From assembly GCA_021773035.1 (NCBI GenBank), contig JAJFKU010000061.1, positions 1 to 64,000 of the forward strand: a stretch of 64,000 bases of DNA, read 5' to 3'. The notes beneath the pieces were generated by a model, which was given only the letters and a program-made list of their open reading frames with translations, made no database searches and was not told the DNA's origin. The translations under genes and the position numbers were made by a program. The DNA is from Woeseiaceae bacterium. GTDB lineage: Bacteria > Pseudomonadota > Gammaproteobacteria > Steroidobacterales > Woeseiaceae. Positions 35,550-43,744 of the stretch are shown here, one piece after another. Within the stretch, counting starts at the first letter, position 1. Every line of letters starts with the position of its first letter.

Positions 35550-37217
35550 CTAATTGCGAATCCGGAGGCACACATATTTTTCGTAGTCGAGTTCCTTTTT
35601 CTTAGTATCCTTATTGCAAAGATCGCCAAGGACATCATCGACTCTTTCGCCAGTTATGCAGAAAACGATATTGATGATTGCCCACCGCTCTCTATTGCAG
35701 GTCTTGAGTTTTTCTTCAATAGCCTTGTAGAGCGGACGCCAGAACTTCTCATGGAACGATACTAACGGCTTTGGATCAGGCAGGTCCTTGAGTACCAGCA
35801 TGCATGATCTTTCACCGGCGACCAGAAACTCAGCTAACTGATCAATGCTATCGTTGGCTGCATTTTCGCCGAATTCCCCGAACTTCCTACGTAGCATATT
35901 GAAAACTCTTTTTTCGGCAGGGATTTTTTCCAGCCTCCAATCTTCACAGTCGGGGGTCGTCTCTTGCCAATACAATTCTTCGTTGAAATGGTTGGCGGCA
36001 CGATGTACCAAGCGTCTTTCTTCGCTATGCATGACCAGGCAGAGTCCGGGTTTGGTGTTCTTGTTCGAGAGATATCTAAACCGATCATAAAGCTTCTTGG
36101 TTCTTCCGGTATCGTCTTTGAGGGTTTGGTCGTGTGTGCGTACTTCATTGTTTGCTTCTATCGAGTCCTTGTCTTCGTGAAAAAGCCCCTTATTTTCGAA
36201 CGACTGCAAACCTTGTTCTACATCGACGAGTAATCCGTCAACGGTCTCCGGGTTCTCTATTCCCAGAAGGACGCTAGGCGGCCTGAGTTGGAGCATTTCA
36301 TCAATTCGGGATAGCTTTCGCCGGTCTTCACGAATCATCTCCAGATCGTTGTCATAACGTTGTTCCAGAATTCTCTTGCCTGCCTTCTTGAAGTGTTCGT
36401 CAAGCTCACTGCCGGGATCAGCTCTGATAACTAGTACCGGATTTTCATTTCGGATAGATGCAATAAAGGCCTTTGCCATTTCATGGTGTCGGATGGAGTT
36501 TGGATCGTCACCGTCAATATTTAGGGGAACACCGTAGGTTCTCCCGACTACAACTACATAGGCATCACGGGTTGACCGAAGTATCGTTTCGTCGATGCTT
36601 CTTAGTGTTAATTCTGGGTCTGATCTATTCCTGTAAGTCGGATGTCTTGGGATGTGATTCAGATCCCCCAATCGATTTCGCAGGCTATCTAGACAAATCT
36701 CGACATCGTCGTGCATTCCCAGCAGCAATACTTTCAATGTTCTTCTGCACATTGAAATTTCGCCGGTGGTGTTGAGCTCTTGGGTTCCCGATAGACCCTG
36801 TCGTCTATCGAATTGATATCTTGGGCTCGCCTTCACGACACGTTTTAGGCATTCATAAGGATCCGAGCGCAAGGAATAAAACGGGTCGTGCTCTGCACAA
36901 AGATATTGGATCATTGAGTCGATAGTAGCTGCTTGAGGGCCCGTCACATTGCTCTCAACGTCTGGTGCCCATTCGTTTTTGATGAATTTGATCGTGTTCG
37001 AGCGTTTAATGCCAAAAGGCTCCATGAGCTTCGTCAAGTGTTCTTGGTCTTGTAACTTCGGATCGTCTTTCAAACGCTGAACAAGAAGTTCTCCGAACCC
37101 GAACTTAATATCGAGCTTTATCGTATTTTCTTTTAGCCCCTCTTCGTCGACTAAGCGCTGGATCAAGGTAGCTACCGTGTCATCGGACAAATAGCGGTTG
37201 TCGGGTTCGTTACTCAT
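35550..37217 (-). CDS. DUF4062-like signalling protein, possible sensor of the MoxR system
   Basis: 555 residues, cytoplasmic. Residues 1-110 are charged and helical and could be a small death-like or effector-associated adaptor domain (inferred). Residues about 157-270 resemble DUF4062: a strand (LKVLLLGMHDD), then DETILRSTRDAYVVVVGRTYG, then an HHEMAKAF helix and a final strand PVLVIRAD. That domain is Rossmann-like, distantly related to TIR, and common next to STAND and other conflict proteins. Residues about 390-555 start with GLCLVMHSEERRLVHR and look like an inactive-STAND type module, without Walker motifs. It is the first gene of the operon, so it may be the signal-input protein. Domain calls are moderate to weak. 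Confidence 0.6.
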   Translation of the reverse strand: MSNEPDNRYLSDDTVATLIQRLVDEEGLKENTIKLDIKFGFGELLVQRLKDDPKLQDQEHLTKLMEPFGIKRSNTIKFIKNEWAPDVESNVTGPQAATIDSMIQYLCAEHDPFYSLRSDPYECLKRVVKASPRYQFDRRQGLSGTQELNTTGEISMCRRTLKVLLLGMHDDVEICLDSLRNRLGDLNHIPRHPTYRNRSDPELTLRSIDETILRSTRDAYVVVVGRTYGVPLNIDGDDPNSIRHHEMAKAFIASIRNENPVLVIRADPGSELDEHFKKAGKRILEQRYDNDLEMIREDRRKLSRIDEMLQLRPPSVLLGIENPETVDGLLVDVEQGLQSFENKGLFHEDKDSIEANNEVRTHDQTLKDDTGRTKKLYDRFRYLSNKNTKPGLCLVMHSEERRLVHRAANHFNEELYWQETTPDCEDWRLEKIPAEKRVFNMLRRKFGEFGENAANDSIDQLAEFLVAGERSCMLVLKDLPDPKPLVSFHEKFWRPLYKAIEEKLKTCNRERWAIINIVFCITGERVDDVLGDLCNKDTKKKELDYEKYVCLRIRN

Positions 37218-37565
37218 GGTTTGCGAGAAAAAACTCCCTGGTCGCGCATAGGCTGTTACTGCTGCTGATCTTACAGGTTACCTGAAAGTAAAGGCGCTGC
37301 ACTCTTGTTGAATATTTTTCTAAATATTTTTTAAAAACAACGAATTACACCCGTTCTTGAAACCTTTAAAAAGACGTTGCAACACTTTCGTCTCGCCCTA
37401 GTATCGGCCGTAAGTCCTCAGATATTGACGCGGTTTTCTTCGGTTCACTTCGAACTCAGTTACCCATTTCATTGCCTGGGGGCCGGAAGCGAAGTAATCG
37501 CTGCGGCAGGGCCTGATCAACCCACTTCGCTTGCTTCACACATCTATTGCCTGGAGTAAGCACAT
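37218..37565. other. Divergent intergenic region between the MoxR operon and the mutase operon
   Basis: 348 bp. The left half is strongly AT-rich (37305-37345, with AATATTTTTCTAAATATTT-like symmetry) and is the likely promoter zone of the leftward operon. The right half is GC-richer; a 60-codon frame at 37377-37559 has no good start or ribosome site and is not called. I looked for a cobalamin riboswitch box before the B12 genes and did not find one. Confidence 0.4.
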
Positions 37566-38018
37566 ATGAAAACCGAAACACAAACCGTGGGGTATAAGCC
37601 CCTTGCGCTCTTAACGGGCGTGAGATCTGACTCTCATACCTGGAATCTGGCGTATCTCAATCTCCATTTGGAAGAGCACGGATTCGACGTGTGTAACCTA
37701 GGAGCCACAGTTTCCCATGAAGACATTTTGCAACAGGTCAAGCGACTGAGTCCAGACCTGCTGGTGGTTTCGTCTGTCAACGGCCATGGATTCATTGAAG
37801 GGCGCGAAATCGCATCCGCACTGAGCGCGAACCTTTCCTATCTACCTAAAGTAATAGGCGGTCTGCTATCGACCGATCCGAGGGAAGAACCCTCGGTTAA
37901 GGCTGTCTTGCAGGCTGATGGCTTTGACGCCGTATTTGTCGGCCCCGGTTCTATCGATGAGTTTAGTACGTTTCTCGACAGTGTCGCGCGCGGCGTATGC
38001 AAGGAGGCGGCATCATGA
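37566..38018 (+). CDS. B12-binding small subunit of a glutamate-mutase-like enzyme
   Basis: 150 residues, the length of the sigma subunit of glutamate (methylaspartate) mutase. The cobalamin-binding signatures are DSH in VRSDSHTWN, SSVNGHG at about 77 and the late GG in VIGGLLS. The classical DxHxxG has its glycine replaced by asparagine (D-S-H-T-W-N), while the Asp and the cobalt-ligand His are kept. Glutamate mutase shifts a carbon radically to interconvert glutamate and 3-methylaspartate. GGAG lies about 8 bases before the ATG. The stop overlaps the next start (ATGA at 38015-38018). The large subunit is two genes downstream. Confidence 0.82.
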   Translation: MKTETQTVGYKPLALLTGVRSDSHTWNLAYLNLHLEEHGFDVCNLGATVSHEDILQQVKRLSPDLLVVSSVNGHGFIEGREIASALSANLSYLPKVIGGLLSTDPREEPSVKAVLQADGFDAVFVGPGSIDEFSTFLDSVARGVCKEAAS

Positions 38019-39091
38019 ACAGGGATATCCGTACATGCCTTGGCGAGTTTTTCGCGGACTCACCCTTACTGCAACTTGCTTTGACCTGGTTATCTGGAAA
38101 ACCACTCCACGATCAAATGTTACCGAAGCTGTCTGCCTGGGGACATTTCGCTCGTGCAACGATGTGGCTGTCATCGGGCGTCGGTTTAGCGTGGTTTAGT
38201 TGCTCCTCAGGTAATCTGGAACTCCTGCCGGCAGCTTGGACCATGAGCCTGTACGGCATGCGTTTCTTGCAACTGGTCGTCGTGCACAATGCTGCGCATC
38301 AGAACTTCGTACGTAATCGCTTCATTGACAAGAACGTGGGGTTTTGGGTGTCTGCACTGCTAATGATCGAGAATTTCGAGTTCTATCGAGACAATCACAG
38401 CAGAGTGCACCATAGCTGGAAATTGCTTTCCACGTATACGGATCCGACGGTGATGTCGTTGGAGAAGGCGGGGATGGTGTCAGGACGATCGGTCTGGCGG
38501 CTCAGGCTCAGCTTGGTCATCGCATTGTTTTCGCCTGTGTACCATCTGCGTACCTTCTATCAGCGTATTCGCAGCTATTGGGTAGCTAGTTCATTGCACG
38601 CGAAGCTTACGATCCTGTTCGTGATTATTTGCCAGATTGTGATCGTCGTTTGGTCAGAAACGACGTTCACTTTCACCGTCGCCTGGCTCATACCTGTGAC
38701 GGTTCTCTATCAGCAGGCGGCGTTGCTACGGCTTGTTGTTGAGCATAGCAGGGATGAACCGACTACAAAGAGATGCACAAGGGAAGACGCAGCTCCTCTC
38801 ACGACAGCAGTCTTCCTGGGTGTAGCTCCGCCACAAACCCAGGGCGTGTTCAGCTGGCTGCTCTGGGTTGTCCAGATGTTTGGTGCCTTGATAGTGCGGC
38901 TGGTTATTCTGCCGGGGGATTCCGGCGCCGCCCACGACTGGCACCACATGCACCCACGTGGCGATTGGCCTAACTACTTGGAGGAAAGACGTAAGGAAGT
39001 GTTGCTGCGACCAGAGCGCTATGACGAAGTCTGGGGCTATTGGGCCGCACTGGAAAAAAGCCTGTGCTCGATTGCCCGCGAGAACCGCTAG
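38015..39091 (+). CDS. Membrane fatty-acid desaturase/hydroxylase-like diiron protein
   Basis: 358 residues. The start at 38015 is chosen for AAGGAGG 8 bases upstream and the ATGA overlap with the B12 gene; ATG 37997 in frame is less likely. Three histidine boxes are visible: HNAAHQNF, NHSRVHHSW and HDWHHMHPRG, the last followed by DWPNYLEER. Several TM segments lie between boxes 2 and 3. This is the diiron scaffold of membrane desaturases, hydroxylases and ketolases. Being translationally fused between the two mutase subunits is unusual. The partner context suggests it acts on, or attaches to, the mutase product, perhaps on a lipid or carrier-bound form. The substrate is unknown. Confidence 0.8.
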   Translation: MNRDIRTCLGEFFADSPLLQLALTWLSGKPLHDQMLPKLSAWGHFARATMWLSSGVGLAWFSCSSGNLELLPAAWTMSLYGMRFLQLVVVHNAAHQNFVRNRFIDKNVGFWVSALLMIENFEFYRDNHSRVHHSWKLLSTYTDPTVMSLEKAGMVSGRSVWRLRLSLVIALFSPVYHLRTFYQRIRSYWVASSLHAKLTILFVIICQIVIVVWSETTFTFTVAWLIPVTVLYQQAALLRLVVEHSRDEPTTKRCTREDAAPLTTAVFLGVAPPQTQGVFSWLLWVVQMFGALIVRLVILPGDSGAAHDWHHMHPRGDWPNYLEERRKEVLLRPERYDEVWGYWAALEKSLCSIARENR

Positions 39092-39124
39092 CCTGAAAAG
39101 TCTCACTTTAACCTGGAGATATTC

Positions 39125-40417
39125 ATGATTATCAAAGATCCGTTTAACGAGTTTATTCTGCAACATTCCAGCGACTGCCTTGTCGTGCAACCGCGAATGG
39201 GGTTCAGTGATATTGGAACCATGCGCCAAGGCCTGGAGGCAGTTAAAGACCTGAATTTTCCCACGATAGGCACTATTACCGTAGATGCTATGACCAGACA
39301 GGGCCTTGTGGAAAAGGCCCGGCTAGCCGTGGCACGTGGTGACAAACTCAATGGCTTTCCTTTGGCATCTTATGACGATGCAGATGTCAGTGCCTTGTTG
39401 AGCTCCGTTGTTGGCGACCAGTTTCCGGTACAGGTACGTCACGGGACACCCTTACCAAAGCATGTATTCGACGCCGCGAGGGAGGCCGGATTAATTGCTA
39501 TAGAAGGTGGCCCGGTATCCTACGCGTTACCCTATGGTAAGACTCCGCTGCGCGAGACATTTCCAGCGTGGCGAGAAAGTGTGACGTCATGGGTTAAGTA
39601 CGGAAATGCAATCGGTGTCGATACACATATCGAGAGTTTTGCGGGTTGCATGATGGGGCAATTGTGTCCACCGCAGTTATTGCTGGCGTTGAATATTCTC
39701 GAAGGACTGTTTCTTAAATCGCTTGGCCTGCGAAGCCTCTCGTTGTCGATGGCGCAAGGAACAAATACGGATCAGGACGTGGCGTCGTTGTTGGCATTGC
39801 GCTACTTGGCGGATAATTATCTCGGGGAAGTGTCCAAGCATATCGTCGCGTATACATGGATGGGCGTTTTTCCGGATACGAGTCACGGTGCAGAACTGAT
39901 TATTAAGGAGAGCGCTAAAGTTGCGAGCATTGGTGGTGCTGAACGACTGATCGTCAAAACAGTCGATGAAGCAAGAGGGATTCCGTCCATTGAAAGTAAT
40001 TTGCAGGCAATGGAGTGGTGCCACAATGTTTCGTCAGCATTCAGGAGCTGTCCACCAAGTGTTGTGCAAAATACCCTGTCCTATCAGCTGGTAGAGGAAT
40101 CACAGCTAATCATTGAGTCGGTACTGTCAGGGCACCCTGATATTTCGACGGCAATTCAGCGGGCGTTTTCAAAGGGCGTGCTCGATGTGCCATTTTGTTC
40201 GCACCCCGACAATCTCAATCGTTCGAGGCCCGTACTGGATCAACACGGATTTCTTGGCTGGGCCGATCCAGGGAGTATTCCTGTGTTGGGGAATAGAAAG
40301 AGTATCAGCGCAGTATCGTTGACATCTGGTGGACTGCTCAAGGCGCTTGGTTTTAACAGAGAGAAATACGACTACCGTCGCAGCACAGAGGCCACCGAGG
40401 AACCGGCATGTAGCTAG
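39125..40417 (+). CDS. Large subunit of a glutamate-mutase-like (methylaspartate mutase) enzyme
   Basis: 430 residues, somewhat shorter than the usual 480-residue epsilon subunit. Family segments are visible: QPRMGF near 22, QVRHGTPLP (one of the substrate-carboxylate arginines) near 101, SYALPYGKTPLRE, an active-site barrel with QGTNTDQDVASL, WMGVFP and VKTVDEARGIPS. It should bind substrate and, with the B12 subunit at 37566, run the radical carbon-skeleton shift. No methylaspartase gene is near, so the cassette does not look like glutamate fermentation; making 3-methylaspartate as a building block is likelier (inferred). CTGGAG lies 6 bases before the ATG. The 155 bp after it hold no gene. 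Confidence 0.85.
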   Translation: MIIKDPFNEFILQHSSDCLVVQPRMGFSDIGTMRQGLEAVKDLNFPTIGTITVDAMTRQGLVEKARLAVARGDKLNGFPLASYDDADVSALLSSVVGDQFPVQVRHGTPLPKHVFDAAREAGLIAIEGGPVSYALPYGKTPLRETFPAWRESVTSWVKYGNAIGVDTHIESFAGCMMGQLCPPQLLLALNILEGLFLKSLGLRSLSLSMAQGTNTDQDVASLLALRYLADNYLGEVSKHIVAYTWMGVFPDTSHGAELIIKESAKVASIGGAERLIVKTVDEARGIPSIESNLQAMEWCHNVSSAFRSCPPSVVQNTLSYQLVEESQLIIESVLSGHPDISTAIQRAFSKGVLDVPFCSHPDNLNRSRPVLDQHGFLGWADPGSIPVLGNRKSISAVSLTSGGLLKALGFNREKYDYRRSTEATEEPACS

Positions 40418-40572
40418 CGCGTTCTTGGGTAGCCGTTCAGGCCTGTATGCCAATTCGTCAGTACTCCCGGTAACGCGATAGCCCGGATCGAAGCAACGTT
40501 TTGCGGCTGCTCAACTATAATTACGGTCATAACTGTTAAGTGTCGAGTAATCGATATGGTCGAGACTAAAAA

Positions 40573-41061
40573 TCATTCGTTGTCACGCTCCATTTTTCCG
40601 GGCCATGGCCAGCCGTACCCCCAGCGCCAGGGTGTCGGAAACACTCGACTTCCCGACACCCGGATAACACCGGACATCAATGCGCCGATCACCGGGTGCC
40701 CTGTTTCTGCGACGCAGCGCCGAATTTCCGCGTCCGATTCCTTTCTTTCTTCGGAGCTGCCGCCACACCAATACGTCATATCGTGCTCGACGCAGCAGCT
40801 CTGCCACTGGGAGTCGGGCCACAAAGTGCAGCCGTCTGTCCGAAACGCGTTCTGTGGCAAGAAAGCCTCGCTGCCACGACGTTCTACGCAACGCAGTTCT
40901 GCCTCTTTTTGTGGGTCGTCCGGAAACCTGGAATCCGCAAGTGGCGCGATGTCATGCGCGCAGGCTGCGCAGGTTAAGAGGATGGCGGTCGCCAGCATCG
41001 ATATCCCGAACCGAAACAACGGTTCACGTCGACGACGGTTCAGCGCGGCGGCCTCAATCAT
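40573..41061 (-). CDS. Putative lipoprotein with secretory phospholipase A2-like motif
   Basis: 162 residues. After a basic N-terminus a hydrophobic stretch ends in the lipobox CAAC, so it is probably a lipoprotein. The core carries DGCTLWPDS and then CCVEHDMTYWCGG, which matches the Ca-binding loop and catalytic His-Asp of secreted PLA2 folds (CCxxHDxxY), plus paired cysteines. It probably cleaves or binds phospholipids at the outer membrane. The start at 41061 leaves only 17 bp before the divergent gene. An internal Met at 40998, just before the hydrophobic stretch, is the alternative and would leave about 80 bp for promoters. Confidence 0.7.
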   Translation of the reverse strand: MIEAAALNRRRREPLFRFGISMLATAILLTCAACAHDIAPLADSRFPDDPQKEAELRCVERRGSEAFLPQNAFRTDGCTLWPDSQWQSCCVEHDMTYWCGGSSEERKESDAEIRRCVAETGHPVIGALMSGVIRVSGSRVFPTPWRWGYGWPWPGKMERDNE

Positions 41062-41078
41062 AGTCCAGAGTTTAGCCG

Positions 41079-42833
41079 ATGTTCACTAAGAAGAGAATGA
41101 TCGCATTCCTGTGTTTAGCAGGATTGAGTTTCGATAGCGCGGCGCTTGACGGTATGGAGCACGAACGGCTTGCCGATAGCGCCATCGTTCTTGGGCTTAG
41201 TTATTGGCTGCAAGATGGTGACCTAGCCCATGTGGACGGATCATCCACGCAGTTCGATCTTTGCACAGAACTGACGAATCGTTTCGGTACCGAGGGCGTC
41301 GTCACGTTGGTGCGCCACTGCATGGAAGAGAACGCGAAGCCAATCACCTACGGCGGTACCGCGCGTGTTGTCGACGAACTCCATTTCCCGCAGCAGATAT
41401 TCGTGCGTGAGGGTCGACCGGGCGCCAATCGCGACCCTGTGCGAAACCTCCTGCCGCGTACCTACGAAGAACTGAATCATCGTTACAACGTGAGGCGCGA
41501 GTTACGGCGAAAATTTCGGAGCACGAACGCGGTGCTGGAAGGTTATCGAGCGTTGTCGTTCAACCAGGTTCATTTCCAGAATGACCTGCTTCAAAAGATG
41601 CAGAGCCTGAGGCTGCTCGCGCATTATACGGCCGAGGAAGAAATCTACTATTCGCTGATCGCAAACGCGCTCAGCGATCATTTTCTGCAGGATTACCTCG
41701 CGCCCGGCCACATTCTGTGGCCACGGAACCACTCGCACGACAGCGTTGCAACGTCAGTACACGACGGCACGAACCAAAAAGGTGCCTGGTTCGAAGTCAA
41801 TACGCAATTTTGGGACGATAACCTTCGCGCGCTGGCGGATTACGCGCAGGACTTAGCCGAAACGTCGCAGACCAATCAGATAATGAACCAATACTGGTTG
41901 AAGCGACGCGCCGATGCCGACTACATTTGCCCCGGAGGCGGTTTGGTGCGGGAGCATACGGGTGATATCGAGGAAGGTCTGCGTTGTCTGTTCGCAGCAG
42001 TACAAACAGACCATCGAATATTCCTGTATGGCGACGGTCTGGTATCAAAGTCGCCAGCCCAGCAAATGCTAATGATCCTGGTCCAGGCAGAGCGAATCGT
42101 CGAGTTGATGCGTGCACACGAGGGCGTTGCGCCACGGGTATTGCGACGTTATGAGGATATCGTGTCATTCGACGAAAACTACAAAGAACTGATGGTTCCG
42201 ACCACTGGCTTGAGTTTCGGCGACTATCGTTTTGTTTGTGAAAACTGTGGTGGCAGATACAACAACGAGCAAGAAGCATTCGAAGGGACCGTTCGGGGCG
42301 TCCTGTTGTTTGGCATCGGTGGACAATCGCCTTTTCGCAACGTTGGCTCGGCTCGCTACCAGCTTGCGCTCGAGTATCTCCCACTCGGGTTCATGGCCAA
42401 CAACGCGCGTGTCAGGAACGCGACTATACACCGGCCACCCGGCGGCTGTCGTACATGGTCGTATTGCAATACAGGTATCGCATTCGGCATGGACTATGTC
42501 CACGATGGCGAATTCACGGCACCGGGGTTCGGTTTGCGATTCATTAAGGCGATCCCAAGTGTCAATCTGCAGGTGAGTCCCTACGCCAAATTTCTCAACT
42601 ATCGATTTGCGCAGCAAACTGACTGGAATCTGTCCTGGGGCGTGCGCGCAGACTGGGGGTTCAGTATAGGCTCCTTCTATATATCGGCCGGTAAGGAGTA
42701 TTTCGTCAATGACCGGAGAGCGCTGGAGTCGACCGGAATGGTTTCCTTCGGCATCGGTGTTGGCTTGCCGGTGTCTCGTGTTCGCAAGTGGACGGTCGAC
42801 AACAGGCGCTATAAACCGGAGGACGACTATTAA
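41079..42833 (+). CDS. Exported zinc-phospholipase-C/S1-P1-like protein with C-terminal beta-rich region
   Basis: 584 residues with a short signal peptide (SFDSAALD). The N-terminal two-thirds are helical. Histidines occur in positions typical of the zinc-dependent phospholipase C / P1 nuclease fold: MEHERLAD at the mature N-terminus, LLAHYTAEEE, then SDHFLQDYLAPGH and NHSHD. The last 170 residues alternate hydrophobic and polar residues (FGLRFIKAIP, ISAGKEYFV) and resemble an outer-membrane barrel or beta domain. It is likely a periplasmic or outer-membrane phospholipid or phosphoester hydrolase. ATG 41097 is a possible alternative start. The neighbours are three other lipid-hydrolase-like genes. 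Confidence 0.65.
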   Translation: MFTKKRMIAFLCLAGLSFDSAALDGMEHERLADSAIVLGLSYWLQDGDLAHVDGSSTQFDLCTELTNRFGTEGVVTLVRHCMEENAKPITYGGTARVVDELHFPQQIFVREGRPGANRDPVRNLLPRTYEELNHRYNVRRELRRKFRSTNAVLEGYRALSFNQVHFQNDLLQKMQSLRLLAHYTAEEEIYYSLIANALSDHFLQDYLAPGHILWPRNHSHDSVATSVHDGTNQKGAWFEVNTQFWDDNLRALADYAQDLAETSQTNQIMNQYWLKRRADADYICPGGGLVREHTGDIEEGLRCLFAAVQTDHRIFLYGDGLVSKSPAQQMLMILVQAERIVELMRAHEGVAPRVLRRYEDIVSFDENYKELMVPTTGLSFGDYRFVCENCGGRYNNEQEAFEGTVRGVLLFGIGGQSPFRNVGSARYQLALEYLPLGFMANNARVRNATIHRPPGGCRTWSYCNTGIAFGMDYVHDGEFTAPGFGLRFIKAIPSVNLQVSPYAKFLNYRFAQQTDWNLSWGVRADWGFSIGSFYISAGKEYFVNDRRALESTGMVSFGIGVGLPVSRVRKWTVDNRRYKPEDDY

Positions 42834-42859
42834 CACCGAGGTTGATCGCGAGGATTGCT

Positions 42860-43744
42860 GTGAACGGTGAATTCGAGGCCGGCGACGGACTGATGCTCAA
42901 ATACACTAACCGTGAGGCCGAGATTCCGAAGGGCATCGTCGTCATTGTTCACGGCGTAAGCGAGCATATGCAGCGATATGCGGATACTATCCGCTTCCTT
43001 TCCAAATCGGGCTTTTCATGCAGGATATTTGATCAGCGCGGCTTCGGAACATCAGCGGGTCCGCGCGGCCACGTAGAGAGCTTTCACGAGTACGTTGCCG
43101 ACCTCGCTGTGTTTGTGGACGCCATAGCTGACGACGATCAGGGCAAGCCGTTGTTCGTTCTGGCACACAGTATGGGGTCGCTGGTCGCGTTGCTCTATGC
43201 CGCCCAACGCCCGCCTAAACTGTCCGGGCTGATATCCCTGTCCACACCACTGGAGTCCAACAGTATCGTGAAATGGGTATTGCCATTGACCGCCCGACTC
43301 GCAGGCCCGCTTCCCAATTTGTCGCTGCCCAACTTTCTGAATGTCGATCATCTCTCGCATGATGAAGAAGTCACCCGCGCGTACGCGCATGATGCACTCA
43401 TCGTCCGAACCGTGACAACAAGCTGGCTCGGCGCGTTAGCGGCCGCCCGCAAGAGAGTTCTGGACCAGGCGAACCGGATAACCGTTCCGGTCTTTATAGG
43501 TCACGGTAGCGACGACCAGATCGCATCCGTGGGAGGAGCAGGTATGCTTGCCGAGGAACTGCAGGCTGCTGCTACAACGCTAAAAGTCTACGAGGGCCTC
43601 CGGCATGAGTTATTAAACGAATCCGAGCCTGGTCGCTCACGAGTCAGGCAGGATATCCTCACCTGGTTGGATGAAAAAACGTCACAATACATGTCCCATA
43701 CGGTTACCGAGACGACCGATTTGCTGAACGGAGAAGGCCGGTGA
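42860..43744 (+). CDS. Alpha/beta-hydrolase, monoacylglycerol-lipase-like
   Basis: 294 residues from GTG 42860, chosen for GAGG 6 bases upstream; TTG 42842 in frame is weaker. The oxyanion segment VIVHGVSEHMQRY, the nucleophile elbow AHSMGS, a late acidic residue in GSDDQI and the catalytic His in GLRHELLNE follow the monoacylglycerol-lipase/lysophospholipase order. No signal peptide is present, so it acts in the cytoplasm, probably on monoacylglycerols or lysophospholipids. It overlaps the patatin start (TGATG), so both are translationally coupled. The order exported phospholipase, lysolipase, patatin suggests stepwise breakdown of membrane lipid. Confidence 0.87.
   Translation: MNGEFEAGDGLMLKYTNREAEIPKGIVVIVHGVSEHMQRYADTIRFLSKSGFSCRIFDQRGFGTSAGPRGHVESFHEYVADLAVFVDAIADDDQGKPLFVLAHSMGSLVALLYAAQRPPKLSGLISLSTPLESNSIVKWVLPLTARLAGPLPNLSLPNFLNVDHLSHDEEVTRAYAHDALIVRTVTTSWLGALAAARKRVLDQANRITVPVFIGHGSDDQIASVGGAGMLAEELQAAATTLKVYEGLRHELLNESEPGRSRVRQDILTWLDEKTSQYMSHTVTETTDLLNGEGR

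Noticed and set aside
37377-37559. 60-codon frame before the B12 gene
   Set aside because: TTG start without ribosome site and no recognisable motif; more likely leader DNA.
37218-37565. Cobalamin riboswitch before the B12-dependent genes
   Set aside because: I looked for the conserved B12-box sequence and found no convincing match; a covariance-model scan would settle it.
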